Assembly: GCF_001247745.1 (NCBI RefSeq)
Contig: NZ_LAIR01000002.1
Span: forward strand, 744,001 to 808,000
Length of the DNA: 64,000 nucleotides
Direction of reading: 5' to 3'
From: Luteipulveratus halotolerans
Lineage (GTDB): Bacteria; Actinomycetota; Actinomycetes; Actinomycetales; Dermatophilaceae
The translations under genes were made by a program, and so were the position numbers. The notes below the pieces were generated by a model that saw only the letters and a list, made by a program, of their open reading frames with translations, made no database searches and was not told the DNA's origin. Positions 34,242 through 42,301 of this stretch are shown in pieces; positions within the stretch are counted from its first letter, which is position 1; each line of letters begins with the position of its first letter.

Positions 34242-34279
34242 ACGAAGGCCCGGACCTCACGGTCCGGGCCTTCGTCATG
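34242..34279 (+). terminator. tRNA-fMet terminator, left copy of a 38-bp direct repeat
   Basis: A 15-bp perfect stem (ACGAAGGCCCGGACC with its complement) around a TCAC loop, followed by CATG. The whole 38-bp block recurs without change at 38433-38470, at the far edge of the insertion that follows. Confidence 0.9.
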
Positions 34280-34604
34280 TTCGAGCCAGCAGTCCTCCCT
34301 CGGGATGTGCGGCGGGCGCGCGCCGATTCTCGCCGGTGATCTGTTGGGGGTCCATCGTGTTCGACACGGGCGAGCAGCATGAACCTGCTTCGTGAGCACA
34401 CTGCCGCGGCCAAATGAGAACCCGTTCCACTTCATGGGTGGGCGACCAACGGCGTGGATCTCACCTTCGAGAGCATGCGGGTGTGGTCTTTCGGGGTACC
34501 GATGACGATGTCAAGCCGATGGAGTGGCTGTGTAGTTTTGAGCCGCACCAAACGACCGTCGGCCATCGGCGGAACTTCATTACTTCCTCAGCTGGGAGCG
34601 CACG
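34280..34604 (+). other. 325-bp non-coding flank at the left end of the insertion
   Basis: No plausible gene is seen here. Base composition is lower in GC than the neighbours, and the only notable signal is the GGGAG ribosome site for the restriction-gene fragment at its right end. It should contain that gene's promoter, but no clear boxes could be assigned. Confidence 0.6.
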
Positions 34605-34958
34605 ATGAGCAAGGCATGGGTTGTCCGTGCAGGCCGCAACGGAGAGCAGGAGCAAGCCAACCTGGTCGAAGGCACCGCGACCATCGGCTGGGGAATCGGC
34701 GACCTCACGGGGGTGTCGTCTCGCGAGGAGGTCCGTTCGCGTATGGACGCCGCGTTCCCAGAAGACTCTCCGGGCCGTTTGGCTAATCTGACTGGACAGG
34801 CGTGGGCATTCCGCAACCAGATACGGCCCGGTGACATTGTCATCATGCCGTCGAAACTGCGACCCGGGTACCTGTACCTCGGCAAGACCTCGGGTCCCTA
34901 CCGGTATCAGGCCGACGCGCTGGACGCGGAGCGCCGACACCAGAAGTTGAGTCCCTGA
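34605..34958 (+). pseudogene. Mrr-type restriction endonuclease, N-terminal fragment (EVE/PUA-like domain)
   Basis: This open frame encodes the N-terminal modified-base-reading type domain of a stand-alone Mrr-like restriction protein: AWVVRAGRNGEQEQ, TIGWG, SREEVRS, LTGQAWAFRNQIRPGD, and GPYRYQ. GGGAGCGCACG precedes the ATG. Codons from 34945 onward (the last four and the stop) belong to the inserted IS256-family element. Native sequence resumes at 36382. Joining 34944 to 36382 continues the same frame (RRHQ-IPVAWKKEP), showing this is one broken gene and not a complete small protein. Confidence 0.85.
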
Positions 34959-36373
34959 TAGTGGTGTAGCGCGGTCGCTGACCATCGTCGACACGAGCTG
35001 GTCGTGGACGTGGGTGCGGCCACCGCGTGATCCTTCGAGTGAACCTTCCACAGCACTCTCGAACGGAGTCATCACGATGACCGCACCACACATTGTCGAC
35101 CCTGCTGGCCTGTTGGGTGAAGCCCTGGCCGAAGCGTCCCCTGATCTGATGCGCAACCTGCTGCAGTCGATCATCAACACGTTGCTGTCCGCGGACGCTG
35201 ACGCGGTCGTGGGCGCCGAGTACGGCCGGCCCAGCCCGTCGCGCACGGCTCAGCGCAACGGGTACCGGCACCGGGACCTGGACACCCGCGTCGGCACGAT
35301 CGATGTCGCAGTCCCCAAGCTACGCACCGGCAGCTACTTCCCCGAATGGCTGCTGGAACGGCGCAAACGGGCCGAGTCGGCGCTGATCACCGTGGTGGCC
35401 GACTGCTACCTCGCCGGGGTGTCCACCCGGCGCATGGACAAGCTGGTGAAGACCCTGGGAATCGACTCGTTGTCGAAGTCGCAGGTCTCGCGGATGGCGA
35501 CCGACCTGGACGAGCACGTCGACTCCTTCCGCCACCGCCCACTGGGCGAGGCCGGCCCGTTCACGTTCGTGGCCGCCGACGCGCTCACGATGAAGGTCCG
35601 CGAGGGCGGCCGGGTCATCAACGCCGTGGTGCTGCTGGCGACCGGCGTCAACGACGACGGGCACCGCGAGGTCCTGGGCCTGCGCGTCGCGACCGCCGAG
35701 ACCGGCGCGGCGTGGAATGAGTTCTTCGCCGACCTGGTCGCCCGCGGCCTGACCGGGGTGCGGCTGGTCACCTCCGACGCCCACCACGGGCTGGTCGAGG
35801 CGATCGCAGCGAGCCTGCCCGGCACGACCTGGCAACGCTGCCGCACCCACTACGCCGCCAACCTCATGTCGATCTGTCCCAAGAGCATGTGGCCGGCGGT
35901 CAAGGCGATGCTGCACAGCGTGTACGACCAGCCCGACGACCAAGCCGTACAAGCCCAGTTCGACCGGCTCATCGAGTACACGGCCGAGAAGCTGCCCGCC
36001 GTGGCCGAGCACCTCGCACACGCCCGCGAGGACATCCTCGCGTTCACCGCGTTTCCCAAGGACGTGTGGACCCAGATCTGGTCCAACAACCCCGCCGAAC
36101 GCCTCAACCGCGAGATCCGCCGCCGCACCGACGCCGTCGGCATCTTCCCCACCCGCGCGGCGATCGTGCGGCTGGTCGGCGCGGTCCTGGCCGAGCAGAC
36201 CGACGAATGGGCCGAAGGCCGCCGCTACCTCGGCCTGGACCTGCTGGCCCGCTGCCGCATCAACATCGTGCCCACCACCGAACCCGACACCGGAGTTGAT
36301 GACCTGCCCGCCCTGACCGCCTAAACCCTCAGCAAGGAGAACGCAGCGCTACACCACTACAAGGGACTTGACC
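34945..36373 (+). mobile_element. IS256-family insertion sequence (IS1081-like)
   Basis: A 1429-bp element with 28-bp imperfect terminal inverted repeats (23 of 28 match; the inner shared block is TAGTGGTGTAGCGC). It is flanked by an 8-bp target duplication ACACCAGA at 34937-34944 and 36374-36381. One transposase gene fills it. The insertion is inside an Mrr restriction gene, and deletion of the element with one duplication copy restores that gene's frame, which fixes the ends precisely. Confidence 0.93.
35077..36324 (+). CDS. IS256-family transposase
   Basis: A 415-residue DDE transposase, intact. Conserved elements are RNGYRHRDLDTRVGTIDVAV near residue 62, the first catalytic aspartate in VAADALTMKV near 170, the second in VTSDAHHGL near 230, the C-x2-H region WQRCRTHYAANL near 250, and the catalytic glutamate in NNPAERLNREIRRRTD near 342. 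Length equals that of IS1081 transposase. The element looks young because nothing is degraded. ATG at 35077. Confidence 0.95.
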   Translation: MTAPHIVDPAGLLGEALAEASPDLMRNLLQSIINTLLSADADAVVGAEYGRPSPSRTAQRNGYRHRDLDTRVGTIDVAVPKLRTGSYFPEWLLERRKRAESALITVVADCYLAGVSTRRMDKLVKTLGIDSLSKSQVSRMATDLDEHVDSFRHRPLGEAGPFTFVAADALTMKVREGGRVINAVVLLATGVNDDGHREVLGLRVATAETGAAWNEFFADLVARGLTGVRLVTSDAHHGLVEAIAASLPGTTWQRCRTHYAANLMSICPKSMWPAVKAMLHSVYDQPDDQAVQAQFDRLIEYTAEKLPAVAEHLAHAREDILAFTAFPKDVWTQIWSNNPAERLNREIRRRTDAVGIFPTRAAIVRLVGAVLAEQTDEWAEGRRYLGLDLLARCRINIVPTTEPDTGVDDLPALTA

Positions 36374-36381
36374 ACACCAGA

Positions 36382-36593
36382 TTCCCGTGGCGTGGAAGAA
36401 AGAGCCCGCTCCCAAATCGGTGGTTAAGGACGACCTCCTGTACTCGCTCAACTCGATCATGACGGTGTTCAACCCCGCCCGGAACAATGCTGGTGAACGG
36501 GTGGTGACGCTTTTTGAGACCGGCGAGGACCCAGGCAACAAGCTGCCTTCGCCGCAGGCGCCCGGGACTGCTGCACGAACAGGTGACATCTGA
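36382..36593 (+). pseudogene. Mrr-type restriction endonuclease, middle fragment between two insertion sequences
   Basis: The 182 bases from 36382 to 36563 encode IPVAWKKEPAPKS, KDDLLYSLNSIMTVFNPARN, and GEDPGNKLPSPQAP, the linker between the reader domain and the nuclease domain of Mrr-like proteins. From 36564 the frame runs into the IS3-family element and stops at 36593. It has no start codon context of its own except a GTG by chance at 36387. Confidence 0.8.
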
Positions 36594-36632
36594 TCTGGCT
36601 TGCCCGTGAGGGTGGCCTGGAAGGATGTTGCT

Positions 36633-36941
36633 GTGCCTAAGCCCTACCCCCGAGAGTTTCGTGATGATGTCGTGCGCGTCGCCCGAGGTCGTGAGCCGGG
36701 TGTGACGCTGGAGCAGGTCGCCAAGGACTTCGGTGTCCACCCGATGACGTTGAACAAGTGGTTGCGCCAGGCCGCGGTCGATGATGGCGACAAGCCCGGC
36801 ACGACCACGGCTGAGTCTGCTGACCTGCGGGAGGCCAACCGGCGGATACGGCTGCTGGAGCAGGAGAACGAGGTGCTGCGCCGGGCGGCGGCTTACCTGT
36901 CTCAGGCGCATCTGCCGGGAAAAGGCTCTACCCGCTCGTGA
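36633..36941 (+). CDS. IS3-family transposase OrfA
   Basis: A 102-residue helix-turn-helix protein: PREFRDDVVRVARG, VAKDFGVHPMTLNKWLR (HTH), and a C-terminal leucine-zipper-like RRIRLLEQENEVLRRAAAYL. GTG start at 36633. At GGGAAAAGG (36917-36925) a -1 shift would carry ribosomes into the OrfB frame, whose sequence (KRLYPLVSEL) continues OrfA homology. Confidence 0.9.
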   Translation: MPKPYPREFRDDVVRVARGREPGVTLEQVAKDFGVHPMTLNKWLRQAAVDDGDKPGTTTAESADLREANRRIRLLEQENEVLRRAAAYLSQAHLPGKGSTRS

Positions 36942-37837
36942 GTGAGCTGGCCGCTGACGGGATTCCCGTGACGGTCACGTGCCGGGTCCTGAAGCTCCAC
37001 CGTCAGAAGTACTACGCCTGGCTGGCCAGGCCGGTCACCGGTCGTGAGCTGCAGGCGGCCTACCGGGCCAACGCGTTGTTCGATGCCCACCGTGATGATC
37101 CGGAGTTCGGGTACCGGTACTTGCTTGTGGAGGCCGCCGGCGCGGGTGAGGTGATGACGCCGCGCACGGCGTGGCGGATCTGCTCGGCGAACGCGTGGTG
37201 GTCGGTCTTCGGCAAGAAGCGCGGCAGCCACGGCAAGAAGCCCGGGCCACCGGTGCACGATGACCTGCTCGCTGTTGAGGACGAGCACGGTGTGATCCGG
37301 CACTCCTTCACCGCCGCCGCGCCGAACCAGGTGTGGCTGACCGACATCACCGAGCACCGCACTGGTGAGGGGAAGCTGTACCTGTGCGCGATCAAGGACG
37401 CCTGCTCCGGGCGGATCGTGGGCTACTCCATCAGCGACCGGATGAGGTCAGCCCTCGCGGTCGCAGCCCTGGACTCGGCCGTCGCGCGGCGACGCGCGCA
37501 GGGGCAGGACGTCACCGGGTGCATCGTGCACTCCGACCGCGGCAGCCAGTTCCGCTCACGCAAGTTCGTGCACGCCTTGAACCAGCACGCGCTGACCGGG
37601 TCGATGGGCCGGGTCGGCGCTGCCGGTGACAACGCCGCGATGGAGTCCTTCTACGCGCTGCTGCAGAAGAACGTCCTGAACCGCCGCACCTGGGACACCC
37701 GCGAAGACCTGCGGATCGCGATCATCACCTGGACCGAACGCACCTACCACCGACGTCGACGCCAAGACCGCCTCGGCCAGTTGACCCCCATCGAGTACGA
37801 GACCATCATGACCACGCCAGCCGATCAGGCGGCATGA
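36938..37837 (+). CDS. IS3-family transposase OrfB (integrase core)
   Basis: A 299-residue rve-domain transposase with DDE residues in VWLTDITEHR, IVHSDRGSQFRS and NAAMESFYALLQK. The frame is intact. GTG at 36938 overlaps the orfA stop, but the protein may be made mainly as an OrfAB fusion by -1 frameshifting at the upstream GGGAAAAGG. It lies entirely within the IS3 repeats and ends ten bases before the right one. Confidence 0.93.
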   Translation: MSELAADGIPVTVTCRVLKLHRQKYYAWLARPVTGRELQAAYRANALFDAHRDDPEFGYRYLLVEAAGAGEVMTPRTAWRICSANAWWSVFGKKRGSHGKKPGPPVHDDLLAVEDEHGVIRHSFTAAAPNQVWLTDITEHRTGEGKLYLCAIKDACSGRIVGYSISDRMRSALAVAALDSAVARRRAQGQDVTGCIVHSDRGSQFRSRKFVHALNQHALTGSMGRVGAAGDNAAMESFYALLQKNVLNRRTWDTREDLRIAIITWTERTYHRRRRQDRLGQLTPIEYETIMTTPADQAA

Positions 37838-38418
37838 CTACCACCTGTCACCTGTTCGTGCAGCAGTCCCCCCCCCCCCGGCCGCGAGGGGCCCGCCCGA
37901 GCCCAGAGTCGACCGAGGTCAGCGACCCCGATCCCACTCCAAGCCTCGAAGCGATCAAGGACCAGATCCGTACGCATTTGGTCGAGAACTTCGCCGGTCA
38001 CAAACTCACCAGCCTGGTGGCTGACATCCTGGAAGCACTGGGGTTCCGCTGCGAAGTGTCTCCGCCTGGCCCAGACGGCGGAGTCGACATCCTTGCTGGA
38101 CGTGGGCCGCTGGGGCTCGACTCACCAACCCTGATAGTCGAGGTCAAGAGCGAACCAACCGCGATCGACGTCAAGGTCGTGCGCGGCCTGCACTCCGCAA
38201 TGACCCAGCACCGCGCTGACCAGGGTCTCCTCGTGGCACGAGGCGGAGTCACCACCGCGGCGACGCGTGAGTTCCTCCGGGACCGCACCTCCCTTCGGAT
38301 CTGGGACTCGGAGGAACTCCTCAACCGTCTGTTCGAGACGTATGACCGGCTACCTACCGGCACGCGCGCTCGGATCCCTTTGAAGCAGGCGTGGGTTCTC
38401 GATCCTGAAGGCCCGTGA
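37834..38418 (+). pseudogene. Mrr-type restriction endonuclease, C-terminal catalytic fragment
   Basis: From about 37874 the frame encodes the Mrr catalytic domain: LTSLVADILEALGFRC, the first catalytic aspartate in PDGGVDILAG, the E-x-K in LIVEVKSEP, and a long C-terminal helix pair ending EGP. All PD-(D/E)xK residues are kept. The apparent start ATG at 37834 lies inside the IS3-family element, so any product would lack the reader domain and begin with foreign residues. A run of twelve C (37868-37879) at the junction leaves this part one base out of frame with the middle fragment. Confidence 0.82.
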
Positions 38419-38432
38419 CCTGTGCCGGATAC

Positions 38433-38470
38433 ACGAAGGCCCGGACCTCACGGTCCGGGCCTTCGTCATG
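38433..38470. repeat. right copy of the 38-bp terminator direct repeat
   Basis: Identical over 38 bp to 34242-34279, including the 15-bp stem, the TCAC loop and the trailing CATG. It lies 15 bases after the restriction gene stop and 11 bases before the convergent membrane-protein gene end, where it can still act as a bidirectional terminator. The pair bounds a 4191-bp unit. Confidence 0.9.
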
Positions 38471-38480
38471 CTCGGGGTCC

Positions 38481-39563
38481 TCAGACGGAGTCCGCCTCGT
38501 TGCGGGGACGGGACTTCAGGTGCGCGGCGGCGAGGGCGACCACGGCGCCGACGAGGGCGTACGCGCAGATCACCACCAGGTTGCTCGTGACATCGTGCCC
38601 GTCGAAGTAGACGATGCGCCGAATCGCATCAGTACCAGCGCCATTGGGGATCCACGGGCCGATCGCCCGCCAGAACGCCGGGAGCAGGGGCGACGGGTAC
38701 GGTCCGCCGGCCGAGGGGTTGCCGAGGACCACGAACAGCAGCACGGTCGCGCCGATGCCGAGCACCCCGAACATCGTCTGGAAGGCGATCGTGACCGTGG
38801 CGGCGGCGAGCACGAGCAGGATTCCCAGGCCCCACATCGGCCAGAAGTGACCGGTGAGCGCGCCCAGCACCTGGTCGACGATGAGCGTGCCGCCGAGACC
38901 GGACAGGACGGCGTACGGCACGGTCGCGCCGAGGCGGATCGCCGCACGTCGCAGCGTGGCGGGGCGTGACCCCTTGGCGACGCCGAGCAACGATGCGACG
39001 AGGTAGCCGCCCACGATCCAGCCGACGACCAGGTAGAACCCGGTCAGGCCGCGGGCGTCGTTGTCCTCCAGGGGTACGACGTCGGTCGTGGTGAGCGTGC
39101 GCTGCTGACTCGCGTCGACGCGGGTCAGGACCTGCTCGACGGCGGTGACCACGGCCGAGCCGCCACCGGAGGCGACCAGCAGCCGGTCACGGGTGCTGGA
39201 AGGGTCGACGATGAACGCCGCACTGCGGTCACCGCGCTCGACCTGGGCGCGAGCCTCCTGCTCACTGCTCGCGGCGGTGGCCTTCAGGGGTGAGCCGTCG
39301 ATGCCGTTGAGGCGTTCGACGATCGCGGCGCGCTGCTGAGCCGGCGCGACGACAGCGACGGGCACGTCGTGCGGGGTCGGCGCGTGGAACGCCCCGACGT
39401 AGCTGAGGATGAACCCGAGCTGGAGCAGCAGCACGCCGAGCACCAGCCCGACCGTGCGTGGTGTGACAGCGTCACGCAGATCGTCCATGACGCCCGGCCG
39501 AGGAGGCGGGTCGTCGGTCTGCTCCAGGACCGTGCTGCCGTGGGTTGTCGGGTCCTCGCTCAC
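38481..39563 (-). CDS. YhgE/ABC-2-like membrane protein
   Basis: A 360-residue membrane protein: one segment near residues 37-57 (VGLVLGVLLLQLGFILSYVG), an extracytoplasmic domain (VPVAVVAPAQQRAAIVERL ... GDRSAAFIVDP), then five membrane segments (for example YLVVGWIVGGYLVASLLGV, LGILLVLAAATVTIAF). This layout matches the DUF3533/YhgE type ABC-2-like proteins, often linked to export. GTG at 39563. No ATPase is nearby in the same operon. Confidence 0.75.
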   Translation of the reverse strand: MSEDPTTHGSTVLEQTDDPPPRPGVMDDLRDAVTPRTVGLVLGVLLLQLGFILSYVGAFHAPTPHDVPVAVVAPAQQRAAIVERLNGIDGSPLKATAASSEQEARAQVERGDRSAAFIVDPSSTRDRLLVASGGGSAVVTAVEQVLTRVDASQQRTLTTTDVVPLEDNDARGLTGFYLVVGWIVGGYLVASLLGVAKGSRPATLRRAAIRLGATVPYAVLSGLGGTLIVDQVLGALTGHFWPMWGLGILLVLAAATVTIAFQTMFGVLGIGATVLLFVVLGNPSAGGPYPSPLLPAFWRAIGPWIPNGAGTDAIRRIVYFDGHDVTSNLVVICAYALVGAVVALAAAHLKSRPRNEADSV

Positions 39564-39628
39564 GTGTGCGCCTCCTGTGTCGGGCCGTCCAGTGCTGCTC
39601 ACGGTAGCGAGAGCGCTCCTGCGGCGGC

Positions 39629-39973
39629 TCACGACCTGCGCAGCACCTTGTCCATGGCCTTGCCGCGCGCGAGCTCGTCGACGAGCTTGTCGAGGTAGCG
39701 GATCTGTCGCATCAGCGGGTCCTGGACCTCCTGGACCTTGACGCCGCACACCGAGCCGGTGATCAGGTCGACATCAGGGTTGAGGTCGGCCGCGGCGAAG
39801 AAGTCCTCGAACGTCGTGCCGGCGTCGAGGTGCTCGCGCAGGGTCGCGTCGTCGAAGCCGGTGAGCCACCGGATCACCTCGTCGAGCTCGGCGGTGGTGC
39901 GCCCCTTCTTGGTCACCTTGGCGACGTAGTGTGGGTAGACCGAGGCCACGCTGGTCGTGAAGATCCTGCTCAT
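39629..39973 (-). CDS. DUF2200 family protein
   Basis: A 114-residue protein of the DUF2200 family: IFTTSVASVYPHYVAKVTKK at the start, TAELDEVIRWLTGF, and NPDVDLITGSVCGVKVQEVQ with DPLMRQIRYLDKLVDELA. Function unknown; the family looks like a small DNA- or ligand-binding fold. ATG at 39973. Confidence 0.88.
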   Translation of the reverse strand: MSRIFTTSVASVYPHYVAKVTKKGRTTAELDEVIRWLTGFDDATLREHLDAGTTFEDFFAAADLNPDVDLITGSVCGVKVQEVQDPLMRQIRYLDKLVDELARGKAMDKVLRRS

Positions 39974-40004
39974 GACTGTGAGCCTAGGCGGCAGCGCTGA
40001 CGTG

Positions 40005-40598
40005 TCAGTCCAGGTCGCCGGTGAGGTAGCGCTGGACGGTCGGCCCCACCCGGCGTACGACGTCCTCGACGGGCATCGACGCCAACGGGTCGACTCCGAT
40101 GACCTTGCGGATCGCCAGCAGGCCGGCGATCTGCGAGGCGACCAGGGCGAGGCGTACGTCGATGTCGTCGTGGTGCCGAGCCAGTCGCTCCCGCAGCGGG
40201 ACGAGCGCGACGCCGAGGACGAACTCGCGCAGGAGCCCCTGGTCCTCGCCGGACATGGCAGTGCGGAAGGCGGCGACCACAGCGGGACCTGCGGGTGACT
40301 CCCAGGCCGTGAGGACCTGGCGTACGAGCGTGCTGCCGAGCTCGTGCTCGGGCGCGTCGGCGAGCGGGCCGAGCACGGTGTCGGGGTCCACAGGCAGCTG
40401 CACGGCTTCGAGGAACAACCCACGCTTGTTGCCGAAGTAGTGGCTGATGAGCGCGACGTCGACCCAGGCTGCGGCCGCGACCGAGCGCAAAGGCGTCTGA
40501 GCAAAACCGTTGCGTCCGAACAGCTCTCGCGCCTCGGTCAGGATGCGCTGCCGGGTGTCGGACTGTCCCGGACGCCGCCCGGTCGGCCGCCCGCTCAT
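40005..40598 (-). CDS. TetR family regulator of the adjacent ABC-2 transporter
   Basis: A 197-residue TetR protein with an N-terminal helix-turn-helix (TPLRSVAAAAWVDVALISHY near residues 35-54) and a C-terminal ligand domain. ATG at 40598 overlaps the end of the permease gene by four bases, so it is cotranslated as the last gene of an ATPase-permease-regulator operon. Confidence 0.88.
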   Translation of the reverse strand: MSGRPTGRRPGQSDTRQRILTEARELFGRNGFAQTPLRSVAAAAWVDVALISHYFGNKRGLFLEAVQLPVDPDTVLGPLADAPEHELGSTLVRQVLTAWESPAGPAVVAAFRTAMSGEDQGLLREFVLGVALVPLRERLARHHDDIDVRLALVASQIAGLLAIRKVIGVDPLASMPVEDVVRRVGPTVQRYLTGDLD

Positions 40599-41329
40599 CG
40601 GGTCCGGCGAGGCATCGAGAGCGCCGCCAGCACCAGCGCACCGACCGCGAACGCCGCCAGCACGCCCACGTCGCGCAGCACGTCTGTGGCCGGGTTCGGT
40701 TGTGCGGCAACGGCTTTCAGAGCGTCGACGGCGTAGGTCATCGGCAGGCAGTCCGACACCCAGCGCAGCACATCGGGCATCTGCTCGCGCGGTGCGAGCA
40801 GTCCGCACAGGAAGACCTGCGGACCAATGAACAACGGCATGAACTGCACCGCCTGGAACTCGGTGCGGGCGAACGCGCTCGCGAGCAGCCCTGTCGCGAC
40901 ACCGACCGCGGCTGCGAACACCGCGACGAGCAGGACCCACAGGATCGACCCGCGGGTGTCCACGCCGAGGAACCAGACGCTGATGGCGACCAGAACGGCC
41001 GACTGGACGAGTGCGGCGAGCGCGAACGCGGCGCCGTAGCCCGCGAGCAGGTCGGCGCGGTGCAGGGGAGTGGTGAGCAGCCGCTCCAGGGTGCCGGTCG
41101 TCCGCTCGCGCAGCATGGCGACCGAGGTGATCAGGAACATCACGAGCATCGGGAGGATGCCGAGCATCGAGACGGCGATCGGGGTGAAGCGCACCCCGCC
41201 GTCGTAGACGAAGTAGAGCAGCGTGAGCAGCAACGACGGCACCGCGACGATCAGGGCGACCGTCCGTGGATCGGCCTTGAGCTGCTGGAGGTTGCGCCCG
41301 GCCGTCGCGAGGGCGATGCGGGGCTTCAC
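40595..41329 (-). CDS. ABC-2 type transporter permease
   Basis: A 244-residue membrane protein with six predicted segments, the ABC-2 motif region LLTTPLHRADLLAGYGAAF, then LAPREQMPDVLRWVSDCLPMTYAVDALK near 180-205. It would form a drug or lipid exporter with the upstream ATPase, which is broken here. GTG at 41329 overlaps the ATPase stop (GTGA). Confidence 0.87.
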   Translation of the reverse strand: MKPRIALATAGRNLQQLKADPRTVALIVAVPSLLLTLLYFVYDGGVRFTPIAVSMLGILPMLVMFLITSVAMLRERTTGTLERLLTTPLHRADLLAGYGAAFALAALVQSAVLVAISVWFLGVDTRGSILWVLLVAVFAAAVGVATGLLASAFARTEFQAVQFMPLFIGPQVFLCGLLAPREQMPDVLRWVSDCLPMTYAVDALKAVAAQPNPATDVLRDVGVLAAFAVGALVLAALSMPRRTR

Positions 41330-41880
41330 GCCGCCTGCTCCTGGCGGATCAGCGTCAGGAACGCCTCGTCCATCGTGTCGGCGCCCGTCTGCTGCAGCCC
41401 ATGGGGTGGCAGGTGCCGCAGCAGGCGTCCCTCGCGCATGAGCAGGACGCTGTCGCAGCGTGCGGCCTCGTCCATCACATGGCTGGAGATCAGCAGCGTC
41501 ACGCCCTGGTCGGCGAGGGCGCGCAGCGAGCTCCACAGCTCCTCGCGGGTGAGCGGGTCGAGCCCGACCGTGGGCTCGGCGAGGACCAGCAGGTCGGGGT
41601 TCCCGACGAGCGCGCCGGCGAGGGAGGCGCGGCTCGCCTGACCGCCGGAGAGCTGCTCGACGCGACGGTCGGCGTACGCCGTCAGCCCGACCGTCTCGAC
41701 GGCCGCGGCAGCGCTGGTGCGGGAGGCGCCGACCAGGGTGGCGAAGTAGCCGACGTTCTGCCGGACGGTGAGGTCACGGTAGACGCTGACGGCCTGGGTG
41801 ACGTACCCGATCCGGGACCGCAGGTCGGTGAGCCCGGGCGGTCGCCGAGCACGGACAGGCGACCGCCGGCGACTCGCTCA
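41326..41880 (-). pseudogene. ABC-2 transporter ATPase, 3' portion only
   Basis: The open frame (minus strand, ending at 41326) holds the part of an ABC ATPase from just before the Q-loop (RSRIGYVTQAVSVYRDL) through the signature LSGGQASR, D-loop TVGLDPLT and switch H (LISSHVMDEA). Walker A is missing because the 5' part is replaced upstream of about 41880, and no start codon precedes it. Walker B reads LLVLAEPT, with alanine where the magnesium-binding aspartate belongs. The adjacent permease therefore has no working partner here. Confidence 0.82.
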
Positions 41881-42280
41881 GGACCGCCGGGACGACCCCG
41901 GCGCTCAAGATCTGCTTTTCAGTGCCTTCACCGAGGACGCAGAGCTCGACTTCCGCCCGGCAGCGAGGACATGCGGCCTGGACGTTCCGCTCATGCAGGG
42001 ACGATCGATGATCGCCGACATCATCATGAGTCCCGCCACTCGCATCGACACCACCCACGTGGTCACGAACCCACGAATCAGGATGGACGGCGATACGGCG
42101 AGCCTGACCGCTCTGGTCGAGGCACAGCACCTGCCCAAGAACGACCACTCCCGGCACGCCTTGCTGAAGAACCTTTACGCGGTCGACCTGGTGAACGGTG
42201 GAGACCTGTGGCAGATGAAGTGTGTGTACATCGACTGCGTGTGGTTCACCGGTGACCCGCAGGTCATCGTGGGCAGCTGA
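41881..42280 (+). pseudogene. SnoaL/NTF2-like protein, 5'-truncated
   Basis: Homology to NTF2-fold proteins (polyketide cyclase/steroid isomerase-like) begins near LLFSAFTEDAELDFRPAA and continues through RIDTTHVVTNPRI, TASLTALVEAQHLP and WFTGDPQVI to the stop at 42280. The expected first about 20-30 residues are absent: upstream of about 41880 the sequence belongs to the broken ABC ATPase. An ATG at 41798 in frame would give a chimeric N-terminus and is not convincing. Confidence 0.72.
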
Positions 42281-42301
42281 CACTGCGGACGGTGGTCCTG
42301 C

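Larger units (their letters stand above)
36564..37870 (+). mobile_element. IS3-family insertion sequence
   Basis: A 1307-bp element with perfect 24-bp terminal inverted repeats (36564-36587 and 37847-37870, beginning GGGACTGCTGCACG). A 3-bp CCC at both sides is a possible target duplication, but the right end abuts a run of twelve C, so the exact end is uncertain by a few bases. It carries overlapping orfA and orfB. It is the second insertion in the Mrr restriction gene. Confidence 0.88.

Noticed and set aside
34184..34435. A minus-strand ORF whose C-terminus reads GAGFEPATSGL
   Set aside because: This is the well-known false peptide produced by reading antisense across a tRNA gene; it overlaps the tRNA-fMet.
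34242..38470. A phage or integrative conjugative element in the tRNA-adjacent insertion
   Set aside because: No integrase, excisionase, replication or transfer gene is present between the repeats, only insertion sequences and restriction-gene pieces.
41798..41880. ATG at 41798 as the true start of the NTF2-like gene
   Set aside because: The residues it adds are antisense to the ABC ATPase, whose own frame is clearly conserved there, so they are not native to the NTF2-like protein.
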